Assembly: GCA_965230205.1 (NCBI GenBank)
Contig: OZ245996.1
Location: forward strand, 496,001-560,000
DNA length: 64,000 bases
Reading direction: 5' to 3'
DNA from: CANLBN01 sp965230205
Lineage (GTDB): Bacteria; Pseudomonadota; Gammaproteobacteria; Pseudomonadales; Cellvibrionaceae
Translations under genes and position numbers: made by a program
Shown here: in pieces, positions 31,666-40,857 of the stretch
Layout: each line of letters opens with the position of its first letter
Numbering within the stretch: position 1 is the first letter of the stretch
The notes under the pieces: model-generated
Told to the model about the DNA's origin: nothing
Database searches by the model: none
What the model saw: only the letters and a program-made list of their open reading frames with translations

Positions 31666-32078
31666 CACATCACCGAACGTTTAACGAAAGTTGTATTAAT
31701 AGGTAACTTAGCAGCGGCCAAAGCAAAAGCTTCACGCGCCAGCTCTTCAGTTACACCTTCCATTTCATAAAGTACTTTACCTGGCTGAATTTGAGCCACC
31801 CAGTACTCTACATTACCTTTACCTTTACCTTGACGAACCTCTAAAGGCTTACTTGTAATTGGCTTGTCAGGAAACACACGAATCCAAATTTTGCCGCCAC
31901 GCTTAACATGACGAGTCATTGCACGTCGCGCCGCTTCAATTTGGCGCGCTGTTATACGACCACGACCAATTGCCTTTAAACCAAATTCACCGAAGCTCAC
32001 TTTAGAGCCACGATTTGCTAGGCCGCGATTGCGACCCTTCATCATTTTGCGAAACTTTGTACGCTTTGGCTGCATCAT
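31665..32078 (-). CDS. rplP: 50S ribosomal protein L16
   Basis: A 137-residue protein close to the A-site tRNA elbow. MMQPKRTKFRKMMKGRNRG at the N-terminus and the WIRVFPDKPIT block are conserved. It overlaps rpmC. Confidence 0.98.
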   Translation of the reverse strand: MMQPKRTKFRKMMKGRNRGLANRGSKVSFGEFGLKAIGRGRITARQIEAARRAMTRHVKRGGKIWIRVFPDKPITSKPLEVRQGKGKGNVEYWVAQIQPGKVLYEMEGVTEELAREAFALAAAKLPINTTFVKRSVM

Positions 32079-32092
32079 AGTGTGCGTACCCC

Positions 32093-32773
32093 TTACTTAG
32101 CCTTTGAGCTTTTCTTTTTTGGCGCTGACTCAGCTTCTACAGCATCGCCAATAACTTCGCCTTTAAAAATCCAGACTTTAACGCCTAGAATACCGTAGGT
32201 GGTCAATGCTTCTGATGTCGCATAATCAATATCCGCACGCAAGGTATGCAATGGGACACGACCTTCGCGATACCATTCAGTACGGGCTATTTCAGCACCA
32301 CCTAAACGACCACTAACTTGAATTCGGATGCCTTCTGCACCTTGTCGCATAGCATTCTGCACGGCACGCTTCATAGCACGGCGGAACATAACACGACGCT
32401 CTAGCTGACTAGTTACACTGTCAGCAACTAACTTAGCATTAAGATCTGGCTTACGAATCTCTTCGATATTGATGTGCACTGGCACACCCATACGCTTAGT
32501 GATCTCAGTTCGTAGCTTTTCTACATCCTCACCTTTTTTGCCTATCACAATGCCTGGACGAGCCGTGTGAATAGTCACTTTTGCAGTATTAGCTGGTCGC
32601 TCAATGTCAATCCGACTAACGGAAGCATTAGCTAACAACTTCTGGATGTATTCACGAACCTGAAGATCCGCATACAATTTCTCAGAATATTTATCATTGC
32701 CGGCGTACCAGATTGAGGTATGTTTTTTAACAATACCCAAACGAATACCGGTGGGATGTACTTTTTGACCCAT
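32093..32773 (-). CDS. rpsC: 30S ribosomal protein S3
   Basis: A 226-residue mRNA-entry protein with a KH domain (about 40-110, with the GKKGEDVEKLR loop) and the C-terminal S3 domain (GRLGGAEIARTEWYREGRVPLHTLRADIDY, in parts). It lies 14 bp before rplP. Confidence 0.98.
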   Translation of the reverse strand: MGQKVHPTGIRLGIVKKHTSIWYAGNDKYSEKLYADLQVREYIQKLLANASVSRIDIERPANTAKVTIHTARPGIVIGKKGEDVEKLRTEITKRMGVPVHINIEEIRKPDLNAKLVADSVTSQLERRVMFRRAMKRAVQNAMRQGAEGIRIQVSGRLGGAEIARTEWYREGRVPLHTLRADIDYATSEALTTYGILGVKVWIFKGEVIGDAVEAESAPKKKSSKAK

Positions 32774-32792
32774 AACGTCCGCTCTCGCTCTC

Positions 32793-33128
32793 TTATTCGT
32801 CGTCAGCGACTTTAACTGTAATGTGACATGAACGCTTTAAAATGCGATCAGCACGACCTTTTGCTCGTGGACGTATACGTTTCATTGTTACGCCTTCATC
32901 AACGAAGATAGTAGAAACACGCAGTTCATCTACATCCGCACCTTCGTTTTGCTCAGCATTGGCAATAGCACTTTCCAACACTTTTTTAATAATTGTTGCC
33001 GCTTTTTTATTGCTAAACGTTAACAAATCTAAAGCTGTTTCAACATGCTTACCACGAATTTGGTCAGCAACCAATCGAGCCTTTTGTGCTGATAAGCGTG
33101 CACCACTTAATTTTGCTGCTACTTCCAT
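32793..33128 (-). CDS. rplV: 50S ribosomal protein L22
   Basis: A 111-residue protein whose beta-hairpin lines the exit tunnel. The start MEVAAKLSGARLSAQKARLV is preferred over a TTG two codons upstream. The hairpin motif EGVTMKRIRPRAKGRADRI is intact; this is where macrolide-resistance changes occur in other species. Confidence 0.97.
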   Translation of the reverse strand: MEVAAKLSGARLSAQKARLVADQIRGKHVETALDLLTFSNKKAATIIKKVLESAIANAEQNEGADVDELRVSTIFVDEGVTMKRIRPRAKGRADRILKRSCHITVKVADDE

Positions 33129-33140
33129 AGTCAACCCGCC

Positions 33141-33413
33141 TTATCTAGCCTTCTTGTCAGCCACGTGCCCTTTATAAGTTCGCGTTACAGCAAACTCACC
33201 AAGCTTATGACCAACCATTTCTTCGTTAACCAAAACAGGTACATGTTGACGGCCGTTATGAACAGCAATTGTCAAACCAACCATTTCCGGCATGATCATT
33301 GAACGTCGCGACCAAGTTTTGATTGGGCGGCGATCATTTTTTTCTACGGCAACTTCAACTTTCTTCAACAAATGTAGATCGATGAAAGGGCCTTTCTTCA
33401 GTGAACGTGGCAC
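33141..33413 (-). CDS. rpsS: 30S ribosomal protein S19
   Basis: A 90-residue small-subunit head protein with the conserved PRSLKKGPFIDLHLL, TWSRRS and HNGRQHVPV motifs. Standard position between rplB and rplV. Confidence 0.98.
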   Translation of the reverse strand: MPRSLKKGPFIDLHLLKKVEVAVEKNDRRPIKTWSRRSMIMPEMVGLTIAVHNGRQHVPVLVNEEMVGHKLGEFAVTRTYKGHVADKKAR

Positions 33414-33472
33414 TGTTATATCCTCTTATTCAGTTAATCTAGCAATAAAGCTAATTAAACTAGCAACACAAT

Positions 33473-34300
33473 TTATTTCTTGTTGCGACGACGAACAATC
33501 ATTTTATCCGTACGCTTATTCTTACGAGTTTTATAACCCTTAGTTGGCGTACCCCATGGACTTACCGGATGACGACCACCCGATGTACGGCCTTCACCAC
33601 CACCATGCGGGTGATCAACCGGGTTCATTGCAACACCGCGAACTGTTGGACGAACACCACGCCATCTAGACGCACCTGCCTTACCCAAAGAACGCAAGCT
33701 GTGCTCAGAATTAGATACTTCTCCAAGCGTAGCTCGACACTCAGACAAAACCTTACGCATCTCACCACTACGCAAACGTACGGTGGCATAGGTTCCTTCA
33801 CGAGCAACTAACTGAACAGAAGTTCCAGCAGAGCGAGCCATCTGAGCTCCTTTGCCTGGCTTCAATTCAACACAATGAATTGTACTACCTACGGGAATAT
33901 TTCTTAGCGGCAAAGTGTTACCTGGCTTAATAGCCGCAGCATCACCTGACTCAACCTTATCACCATCTTTAACACCCTTCGGCGCAATGATGTAGCGTCT
34001 TTCACCATCGGCATAACACAACAAAGCGATATGAGCACTTCTATTAGGGTCATACTCTAGGCGCTCAACAGTCGCCGGAATACCGTCTTTATTACGTTTA
34101 AAATCTATTTTGCGATAATGCTGCTTATGACCACCGCCGATATGACGAGTAGTAATACGCCCATTATTGTTGCGACCACCAGACTTTGATTTCTTTTCTA
34201 ACAAAGGAGCATGCGGAGCACCTTTATGCAAACCAGGTGTTACAACATTAACAACAAAGCGACGACCTGCAGATGTTGGTTTACGTTTTAAAACTGCCAT
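33473..34300 (-). CDS. rplB: 50S ribosomal protein L2
   Basis: A 275-residue protein required for subunit association and peptidyl transfer. Two OB/SH3-like domains are followed by the conserved GVAMNPVDHPHGGGEGRT segment containing the functionally important His. It starts 3 bp after rplW. Confidence 0.98.
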   Translation of the reverse strand: MAVLKRKPTSAGRRFVVNVVTPGLHKGAPHAPLLEKKSKSGGRNNNGRITTRHIGGGHKQHYRKIDFKRNKDGIPATVERLEYDPNRSAHIALLCYADGERRYIIAPKGVKDGDKVESGDAAAIKPGNTLPLRNIPVGSTIHCVELKPGKGAQMARSAGTSVQLVAREGTYATVRLRSGEMRKVLSECRATLGEVSNSEHSLRSLGKAGASRWRGVRPTVRGVAMNPVDHPHGGGEGRTSGGRHPVSPWGTPTKGYKTRKNKRTDKMIVRRRNKK

Positions 34301-34303
34301 TAC

Positions 34304-34600
34304 TTAGCCCCCCATCGCAAAATCGATATCATGACCTTCAGCCAATCTCACATAGGCTTTTTTCCAGTCATTACGCTTACCCAAACCAAAACGGGTACGC
34401 TTAGTCTTACCTTTCATTACCAAGGTACGAACATCATCTACCTTGACATCAAACATTTTTTCAACCGCAGCCTTAATTTCAGGCTTCTTAGCATCTTTGG
34501 TCACTTTAAAAACCACTTGGCTTGTTGCTTCGGCAGAACCCACTGCCTTTTCAGAAACAACAGGCGCTAATAACACTTTGTATAGACGTTCCTGACTCAT
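34304..34600 (-). CDS. rplW: 50S ribosomal protein L23
   Basis: A 98-residue exit-tunnel protein that docks trigger factor and SRP. Blocks VLLAPVVSEKA and GKTKRTRFGLGKRNDWKKAYV are conserved. Its start overlaps the rplD stop by 4 bp, indicating translational coupling. Confidence 0.98.
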   Translation of the reverse strand: MSQERLYKVLLAPVVSEKAVGSAEATSQVVFKVTKDAKKPEIKAAVEKMFDVKVDDVRTLVMKGKTKRTRFGLGKRNDWKKAYVRLAEGHDIDFAMGG

Positions 34601-35211
34601 GCCAACATCTCCTCAATCTTTTTCAGCGCACCGACAGTTACGATAACTTTATCGAAACCAACCAGACTGACTGGGTCAATTGCTTGAGCATCAACCACAT
34701 CAACTTTATGCAAGTTGCGAGCTGCCAAATATAAATTTTCTGACATTTCCTCAGTAACAATAAGTGCTTCAGCGATATCATATTGAGCAAGAGACTGAAC
34801 CAACTCTTTAGTCTTAGGAGCGGACAACTCTAAAGACTCCAACACCACCAAACGCTCTTGACGAGCCAATTCAGAAACAATGCATCTCAGCGCTGCGCGA
34901 TACATTTTTTTGTTAACTTTCTGCTCGTGATTACGAGGCTGCGCAGCAAACGTTACACCACCACTACGCCATATTGGGCTACTACTGGTACCTGCACGAG
35001 CGCGACCACTGCCTTTTTGCTTCCACGGCTTACGCCCACCACCAGCAACAGCAGCACGATTCTTCTGAGCTTTAGTACCTTGACGAGCAGCAGCCTGATA
35101 AGCCACGACAACTTGATGTACTAAATCTTGATTAAATTCTTTGCCAAAGCTCGCCTCAGAAACACTTACCGTGCCACTAGCGCCTTTAGGCGTTGTAATA
35201 TTCAAATCCAT
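34597..35211 (-). CDS. rplD: 50S ribosomal protein L4
   Basis: A 204-residue protein with a long tunnel loop (about 40-95, rich in Gly/Arg/Lys: GGRKPWKQKGSGRARAG). The start MDLNITTPKG is chosen over a GTG one codon upstream. In E. coli L4 autoregulates the S10 operon through its leader RNA; the structured RNA before rplC (35996-36036) is a candidate site here. Confidence 0.97.
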   Translation of the reverse strand: MDLNITTPKGASGTVSVSEASFGKEFNQDLVHQVVVAYQAAARQGTKAQKNRAAVAGGGRKPWKQKGSGRARAGTSSSPIWRSGGVTFAAQPRNHEQKVNKKMYRAALRCIVSELARQERLVVLESLELSAPKTKELVQSLAQYDIAEALIVTEEMSENLYLAARNLHKVDVVDAQAIDPVSLVGFDKVIVTVGALKKIEEMLA

Positions 35212-35221
35212 CACTTACCCC

Positions 35222-35878
35222 CTAAGCCTTCGCTGACGACTTTACAGCAGGACGCACAATCACATCACCACCAGGAGCACCCGGAACTGCACCTTTGATT
35301 AACAACAAGTTGCGCTCAGCATCGACACGAACCACTTCCAAGTTCTGAACAGTCACTTTTTCAGCACCCATATGACCAGCCATTTTCTTGCCCTTAAAGA
35401 CACGACCAGGAGTCTGACACTGCCCGATAGAACCAGGAGCACGATGAGATATTGAATTACCATGAGTAGCATCTTGCATGCTGAAATTCCAGCGCTTAAC
35501 ACCACCAGCAAAGCCTTTACCTTTCGAAGTGCCAGTTATATCAATTTTTTGGCCCGCTTCAAAAGCAGTTACAGTCAGCTCACCGCCAACCACAAACTCT
35601 TCTTCACTACTAGCATTAGCTTTTGCACGCAATTCCCACAAACCTCTACCAGCCTCAGCATTTGCTTTAGCGTAGTGACCGGCTGCGGGCTTATTAACTC
35701 GGGAGGCGCGGCGCGACCCTACGGTAATCTGAACTGCGTCATAACCGTCGGTTTCTACGTTTTTAACCTGGGTGATACGATTAGGCTCAACCTCGATTAC
35801 AGTAACCGGGATAGAAGCACCATCGTCTGCGAATATACGCGTCATGCCGCATTTGCGACCGACTAGACCTATCGTCAT
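35222..35878 (-). CDS. rplC: 50S ribosomal protein L3
   Basis: A 218-residue early-assembly protein reaching the peptidyl-transferase centre. MTIGLVGRKCGMTRIF and the Gln-containing GSIGQCQTPGRVFKGKKMAGHMG block are conserved; the Gln in this block is a known PrmB methylation site in E. coli. Confidence 0.98.
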   Translation of the reverse strand: MTIGLVGRKCGMTRIFADDGASIPVTVIEVEPNRITQVKNVETDGYDAVQITVGSRRASRVNKPAAGHYAKANAEAGRGLWELRAKANASSEEEFVVGGELTVTAFEAGQKIDITGTSKGKGFAGGVKRWNFSMQDATHGNSISHRAPGSIGQCQTPGRVFKGKKMAGHMGAEKVTVQNLEVVRVDAERNLLLIKGAVPGAPGGDVIVRPAVKSSAKA

Positions 35879-35995
35879 TTTTTCTAACCTCTCAGTGTAC
35901 GGGGCTATTTACCCCTAACCTATTCATAGAAAAGGGACCCGCTATGGCCGCTCATTTCAGAGCGTTACACTAGACCCGCCTTTGGCAGATCTAAG

Positions 35996-36036
35996 TGGGT
36001 TTGGCTGCTTTTAAGCTTTCACTTAAAACAAACCCA
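35996..36036 (-). promoter_or_regulatory. Long stable hairpin in the rpsJ-rplC gap
   Basis: A perfect 8-bp stem TGGGTTTG/CAAACCCA encloses a second stem TTTTAAG/CTTAAAA. It lies in an unusually long (~188 bp) intergenic stretch inside the S10 operon and is therefore transcribed. It is a candidate attenuation or L4-control element, located after rpsJ rather than before it as in E. coli. Confidence 0.45.
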
Positions 36037-36063
36037 CAAGCATCAAATTATTGGACCGAACCT

Positions 36064-36375
36064 TTAACCCAAAGAAATCTGAACTTCAACGCCAGCAGCT
36101 AGATCTAGCTTCATTAGCGCATCAACAGTCTTCTCGGTTGGCTCCACGATATCCAATAAACGCTTGTGGGTACGTATCTCATACTGATCACGCGCATCTT
36201 TATTAACGTGCGGCGAAATCAAAATAGTAAATCGCTCCTTGCGAGTCGGCAATGGAATCGGACCACGCACTTGCGCGCCAGTACGGCGAACAGTCTCGAC
36301 AATCTCATGTGTAGACGCATCAATCAACTTGTGATCGAACGCTTTTAAACGAATACGAATTCGCTGATTCTGCAT
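36064..36375 (-). CDS. rpsJ: 30S ribosomal protein S10
   Basis: A 103-residue protein; the start MQNQRIRIRLKAFDHKLID is chosen over an upstream TTG. S10 is also NusE, part of the antitermination complex. It opens the S10 operon and is separated from rplC by a long structured gap. Confidence 0.98.
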   Translation of the reverse strand: MQNQRIRIRLKAFDHKLIDASTHEIVETVRRTGAQVRGPIPLPTRKERFTILISPHVNKDARDQYEIRTHKRLLDIVEPTEKTVDALMKLDLAAGVEVQISLG

Positions 36376-36453
36376 TGCAACCAAACTCCAAAATCTTAAA
36401 GAACGTTTACAGCTGGTAGGCCTTTCGACCGACCCCTGTAAAATGGAGGCGCA

Positions 36454-36482
36454 ATTATAGGGATGAGGCCAAGGGCCGTCAA
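36454..36482 (-). promoter_or_regulatory. S10-operon promoter
   Basis: TTGACG and TATAAT with a 17-bp spacer on the minus strand, about 80 bp upstream of rpsJ, followed by a GC-rich start region (TGCGCC). It is the strongest promoter-like sequence in the window. The rest of the 400-bp gap (36376-36775) holds the rpsJ leader and the yciA upstream region, with no further gene. Confidence 0.9.
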
Positions 36483-36775
36483 GCCTGAATTTAATTTATT
36501 TAAAATAAGTTTGGATAGAGCAAAAGCATCAGACCAACAGAGACACAGAACGGCAAACAAAGAGACGAACGAAGAAGAGCAACGAGCAAGCCACTTATAG
36601 TAAAATGCGGCATTAAAGACCAAAGCCGCTAACAATCAACCTATAAAGCAGGAGCACACAAGACTTAGCATCAACAACTATAGATTATAACACCCAGACT
36701 CTTTCATCTTATAAAGGCAGAAACCACCCTGCAGCAAAGACACAACCAACAACATGAGCAAACCGAGGAAAACCA

Positions 36776-37198
36776 ATGAGCGATGAGACGCTAGGCACAC
36801 TAACCACACGCACCATGGCAATGCATAGCAACACCAACCCATCGGGAGACATTTTTGGTGGCTGGGTACTATCTCAGATGGACATAGCGGCAGGAATTTG
36901 CGCCGGACAACGCGCACAAAGCCGAGTAGTAACCGTATCACTAGAAAGCATGAGCTTCATACGCCCAGTCAAAGTAGGCGATATCTTAGGGGTTTACACC
37001 AAAGTGATTGCAGTAGGAAATACCTCAATGACCATCAATGTGGAGGCCTGGGTACGGCGAGATCGAATTGGAAATCGAGAAAAGGTAACAGAAGGCAATT
37101 TTAAGTTTGTCGCCCTAGACGATGATGGCGTACCCAAAAAAATCCCAGAAATATCCGAGCTCCCCTCTTACGTCAGAGAGAAGGACAACCTACTCTAG
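36776..37198 (+). CDS. yciA: Acyl-CoA thioesterase (YciA-like hotdog fold)
   Basis: A 140-residue single hotdog-domain thioesterase that hydrolyses acyl-CoAs. The motif TLTTRTMAMHSNTNPSGDIFGGWVLSQMD contains the catalytic Asn/Asp region (here NPSGDIFGG), followed by VTVSLESMSFIRPVKVGD. It lies on the plus strand between fusA2 and the S10 operon, opposite to every ribosomal gene around it, and is bounded by a bidirectional terminator. Confidence 0.9.
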   Translation: MSDETLGTLTTRTMAMHSNTNPSGDIFGGWVLSQMDIAAGICAGQRAQSRVVTVSLESMSFIRPVKVGDILGVYTKVIAVGNTSMTINVEAWVRRDRIGNREKVTEGNFKFVALDDDGVPKKIPEISELPSYVREKDNLL

Positions 37199-37221
37199 CC
37201 CCCCCCTTTTTACATCGCCCA

Positions 37222-37252
37222 TAAAAAAGCCCCGCAATTGCAGGGCTTTTAA
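37222..37252. terminator. Bidirectional terminator between yciA and the second EF-G gene
   Basis: Stem AAAAGCCCCGCAATTGCAGGGCTTTT (imperfect near the centre) with A- and T-rich flanks. It sits between two convergent stop codons. Confidence 0.88.
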
Positions 37253-37270
37253 TTAAATCAACAAACAATA

Positions 37271-39355
37271 TTACTTATTTGCCTTACGCTCTTTCTCTTT
37301 AGCGATAACTTCTTCAGCCACCTGATTAGGACATGGCATATAGTGCGAAAACTCCATTGAGAACTGACCACGGCCAGATGTCATCGTACGCAAACTACCA
37401 ATGTAACCAAACATTTCCGATAGAGGCACATCTGCCTTAACACGAACACCCGTAACACCAGGCTCCTGATCCTTGATCATACCGCGGCGGCGATTAAGAT
37501 CACCAATCACATCACCCACATGATCTTCCGGGGTAAACACATCAACATGCATGATTGGCTCGATCAATTGCGGAGCAGCCTTTGGTATTGATTGACGGAA
37601 AGCGCCTTTCGCTGCAATTTCGAAAGCAACTGCTGACGAATCCACCGCGTGATAAGCACCATCAAATAGCTCAACCTCAACATCTAATACAGGGAAGCCC
37701 GCCAACGTACCCTCTTCCATCATGCCATTAAAGCCTTTTTCGATAGCCGGGAAGAACTCTTTAGGTACATTACCACCAACAACGGTTGACTCAAATTTAA
37801 AGCCAGAACCTGGCTCACCAGGCTTGATGCGATAGTCAATCTTACCGAACTGACCAGAACCACCCGATTGTTTCTTATGAGTGTAGCTGTCTTCAACCGC
37901 CTGAGTAATTGTTTCGCGATAAGCAACCTGAGGCTGCCCCACCTCCAAATCAACACCATAAGTGCGCTTAAGGATATCCACCTTAATATCCAAATGAAGC
38001 TCACCCATACCCTTAAGAATCGTCTCACCTGAATCTTCGTCAGTCTCGACGCGGAACGATGGATCTTCTGCAACCATTTTACCGATAGCAATACCCATCT
38101 TTTCAGAACCGCCCTTATCTTTTGGCGCAACAGCAATTGAGATAACCGGCTCAGGGAATACCATTGCCTCAAGCGTACAGGGGTGTTTCACATCACAAAG
38201 CGTGTGCCCTGTTTGCACATTCTTCATACCCACGATGGCGATAATATCTCCCGCTTGCGCGCTATCCAACTCATTACGCTCATCAGCCTGCATCTCAACC
38301 ATACGACCAACACGTTCGGTCTTACCGGTAAAGGAGTTAAGAATAGTATCGCCTTTCTTTATCTTACCAGAGTAGATACGAACAAACGTTAATGCACCAA
38401 ATCGGTCATCCATAATTTTGAATGCCAATGCACGTAGAGGCTCCTCAGTCGACACAATTGCGTATTCGCCTGTCTCGGTACCCTCTTCATCAGTTAATGG
38501 CTGCGGGTCAACTTCTGTAGGACTAGGCAAGTAATCAACAACAGCATCCAATACTAATTGAATACCTTTGTTTTTAAATGCAGAACCACAGTAGGTAGGG
38601 AAGAACGCCATAGTACGCGTACCCGCACGAATACAACGCTTAAGATCTTCAACAGACGGCTCTTCACCTTCCATATAGGCCATCATTAAGTCATCATCTT
38701 GCTCAACAGCCGTCTCAACCAGCAATTCATGGTATTCATCAACCTTATCGACCATATCAGCCGGCACTTCTTCAATTTTGAAGTTCTCTGGCAGACCAGT
38801 ATCATCCCAAACATATGCTTTTTTAGTTAATACATCAACAACACCAACGAAGTTCTCTTCAATACCTATTGGCAAGGTCATTACCAGAGGGTTGGCCGCC
38901 AATACTTTTTTCACCTGATCAACAACACGATAGAAATCAGCACCCATACGGTCAAGCTTGTTAACAAAGATGACACGAGCAACTTCTGATTCGTTTGCAT
39001 AACGCCAGTTGGTTTCTGACTGAGGCTCAACACCACCAGAACCACAGAAAACACCAATACCGCCATCCAACACTTTTAGTGAACGATAAACTTCAACAGT
39101 AAAGTCAACGTGCCCCGGTGTATCAATCACGTTAAAACGGTGATTATCCCAAAAACAACTTACTGCCGCCGACTGAATGGTAATACCTCGCTCAGCTTCC
39201 TGCTCCATGAAGTCAGTAGTAGATTCACCATCATGCACTTCACCAGTTTTATGAATTTTACCGGTTAGCTTAAGAATACGTTCTGTTGTAGTAGTTTTAC
39301 CCGCATCAACGTGGGCGAAAATACCGATATTTCTATAAAGGGATAAGTCAGTCAT
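37271..39355 (-). CDS. fusA: Second elongation factor G (EF-G paralogue)
   Basis: A 694-residue translational GTPase. G motifs AHVDAGKTTTTER (13-25), DTPGH and NKLD are intact; domain IV keeps the tip loop (DGAYHAVDSS) with the His that contacts the decoding centre. It differs widely from the canonical EF-G encoded at 40858-42972, for example in QSGGSGQFGKIDYR versus QSGGRGQYGHVWIK. Paralogues of this kind in other bacteria split translocation and ribosome-recycling duties; which one applies here is unknown. It lies just after tuf, behind a terminator and its own promoter-like sequence, and ends facing yciA. Confidence 0.93.
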   Translation of the reverse strand: MTDLSLYRNIGIFAHVDAGKTTTTERILKLTGKIHKTGEVHDGESTTDFMEQEAERGITIQSAAVSCFWDNHRFNVIDTPGHVDFTVEVYRSLKVLDGGIGVFCGSGGVEPQSETNWRYANESEVARVIFVNKLDRMGADFYRVVDQVKKVLAANPLVMTLPIGIEENFVGVVDVLTKKAYVWDDTGLPENFKIEEVPADMVDKVDEYHELLVETAVEQDDDLMMAYMEGEEPSVEDLKRCIRAGTRTMAFFPTYCGSAFKNKGIQLVLDAVVDYLPSPTEVDPQPLTDEEGTETGEYAIVSTEEPLRALAFKIMDDRFGALTFVRIYSGKIKKGDTILNSFTGKTERVGRMVEMQADERNELDSAQAGDIIAIVGMKNVQTGHTLCDVKHPCTLEAMVFPEPVISIAVAPKDKGGSEKMGIAIGKMVAEDPSFRVETDEDSGETILKGMGELHLDIKVDILKRTYGVDLEVGQPQVAYRETITQAVEDSYTHKKQSGGSGQFGKIDYRIKPGEPGSGFKFESTVVGGNVPKEFFPAIEKGFNGMMEEGTLAGFPVLDVEVELFDGAYHAVDSSAVAFEIAAKGAFRQSIPKAAPQLIEPIMHVDVFTPEDHVGDVIGDLNRRRGMIKDQEPGVTGVRVKADVPLSEMFGYIGSLRTMTSGRGQFSMEFSHYMPCPNQVAEEVIAKEKERKANK

Positions 39356-39423
39356 TGGATTACTCGTTCATTAATGCTTGTGGGATAACCCCATCATTTG
39401 CACATGGGTAAAAATTGCGCGGC

Positions 39424-39452
39424 AGTATACAGCAACCAGCGGTTTTTGTTGA
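39424..39452 (-). promoter_or_regulatory. Possible promoter of the second EF-G gene
   Basis: A TATACT -10 box on the minus strand, about 70 bp before the start codon and followed by GC-rich sequence (GCCGCGC). The -35 is weak. Together with the upstream tuf terminator, this argues for separate transcription. Confidence 0.45.
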
Positions 39453-39486
39453 TAAATTTTTGGACAAAAAGCGTTTCTATCAACCC

Positions 39487-39518
39487 AAAAAAGCCCGTCA
39501 GCAACTGACGAGCTTTTT
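39487..39518 (-). terminator. Terminator of tuf
   Basis: Stem AGCTCGTCAG/CTGACGGGCT with a short loop and six T on the minus strand, about 22 bp after the tuf stop codon. Confidence 0.88.
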
Positions 39519-39539
39519 GTAGAGGCTTCTTATCAAGCC

Positions 39540-40763
39540 TTACTCAATAATTTTAGCGACGACGCCCGCACCAACCGTACGACCACCTTCACGTATCGCA
39601 AAGCGCAAACCATCTTCCATCGCAATCGGATGAATCAAGGTCACTTCCATTTGTACGTTATCACCAGGCATTACCATTTCAACACCTTCTGGCAATTCAC
39701 ACGCACCCGTTACATCCGTCGTACGGAAGTAAAACTGTGGACGGTAGCCTTTAAAGAATGGCGTATGACGACCACCTTCATCTTTTGATAATACGTAGAC
39801 TTCAGCTTCAAATTTCGTGTGTGGCTTCACTGAGCCTGGCACACACAATACTTGACCACGCTCAATCTCTTCACGCTTAGTACCACGCAATAGAACACCA
39901 ACGTTCTCACCTGCACGACCTTCGTCTAGCAACTTGCGGAACATCTCAACACCAGTACAAGTGGTTTTCGCCGTCTCTTTAATACCAACGATTTCGATTT
40001 CTTCACCCACTTTGATGATACCGCGCTCTACACGACCAGTCACAACCGTACCACGACCAGAAATTGAGAATACGTCTTCGATAGGCATTAGGAATGGTTG
40101 ATCGATTGCACGCTCTGGCTCAGGAATGTACTCGTCTAGTGTTTCAACAAGCTTCTTAACCGCAGACGTACCTAATTCGTTATCATCTTCGCCGTTCAAC
40201 GCCATTAACGCAGAACCTGCAATGATTGGCGTATCATCGCCTGGGAATTCATAAGTATCTAACAACTCACGCAATTCCATTTCGACTAGCTCTAGCATTT
40301 CGTCGTATTCTTCTGAACCAACGCCACCACAGTCTTCTGCCAATAAGTCAGCTTTGTTTAGGAAAACAACGATGTAAGGAACACCCACCTGACGAGACAA
40401 CAAGATGTGCTCACGCGTTTGTGGCATAGGACCATCAGTCGCACCACACACCAAGATAGCGCCGTCCATTTGTGCAGCACCGGTAATCATGTTTTTCACG
40501 TAGTCCGCGTGACCTGGACAGTCAACGTGCGCGTAGTGGCGAGTCGGAGAATCGTATTCAACGTGTGAGGTTGCAATGGTGATACCGCGCTCACGCTCTT
40601 CCGGTGCGTTATCAATACCGTCAAAGGCAACGGCTGCACCGCCCCATACTTCTGCACAGACGCGAGTTAACGCCGCTGTCAGAGTGGTTTTACCATGGTC
40701 AACGTGACCAATCGTGCCCACATTCACGTGGGGCTTGCTTCTCTCAAACTTTTCTTTTGCCAC
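39540..40763 (-). CDS. tuf: Elongation factor Tu
   Basis: A 407-residue GTPase that delivers aminoacyl-tRNA to the ribosome. The G1 motif GHVDHGKT (19-26), DCPGHADY, NKAD and the effector region RGITIATSHVEY are intact; domains 2 and 3 are complete. It is slightly longer than the 394 residues of E. coli because of an acidic insertion (about 185-205, LNGEDDNELG). It is the last gene of the str operon proper. Confidence 0.98.
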   Translation of the reverse strand: MAKEKFERSKPHVNVGTIGHVDHGKTTLTAALTRVCAEVWGGAAVAFDGIDNAPEERERGITIATSHVEYDSPTRHYAHVDCPGHADYVKNMITGAAQMDGAILVCGATDGPMPQTREHILLSRQVGVPYIVVFLNKADLLAEDCGGVGSEEYDEMLELVEMELRELLDTYEFPGDDTPIIAGSALMALNGEDDNELGTSAVKKLVETLDEYIPEPERAIDQPFLMPIEDVFSISGRGTVVTGRVERGIIKVGEEIEIVGIKETAKTTCTGVEMFRKLLDEGRAGENVGVLLRGTKREEIERGQVLCVPGSVKPHTKFEAEVYVLSKDEGGRHTPFFKGYRPQFYFRTTDVTGACELPEGVEMVMPGDNVQMEVTLIHPIAMEDGLRFAIREGGRTVGAGVVAKIIE

Positions 40764-40857
40764 TTTTATATCCCCTTCAAGATATCTTTCATTTTCAAAT
40801 ATTGACTCACAATCAGCTTACAAACACTGTCGTAAACGATTAAAACTTACTGATGAC

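Noticed and set aside
36396..36941. 79- and 87-codon minus-strand frames upstream of rpsJ
   Set aside because: One spans the S10 promoter and the other overlaps yciA antisense; neither has a start site or a recognisable domain.
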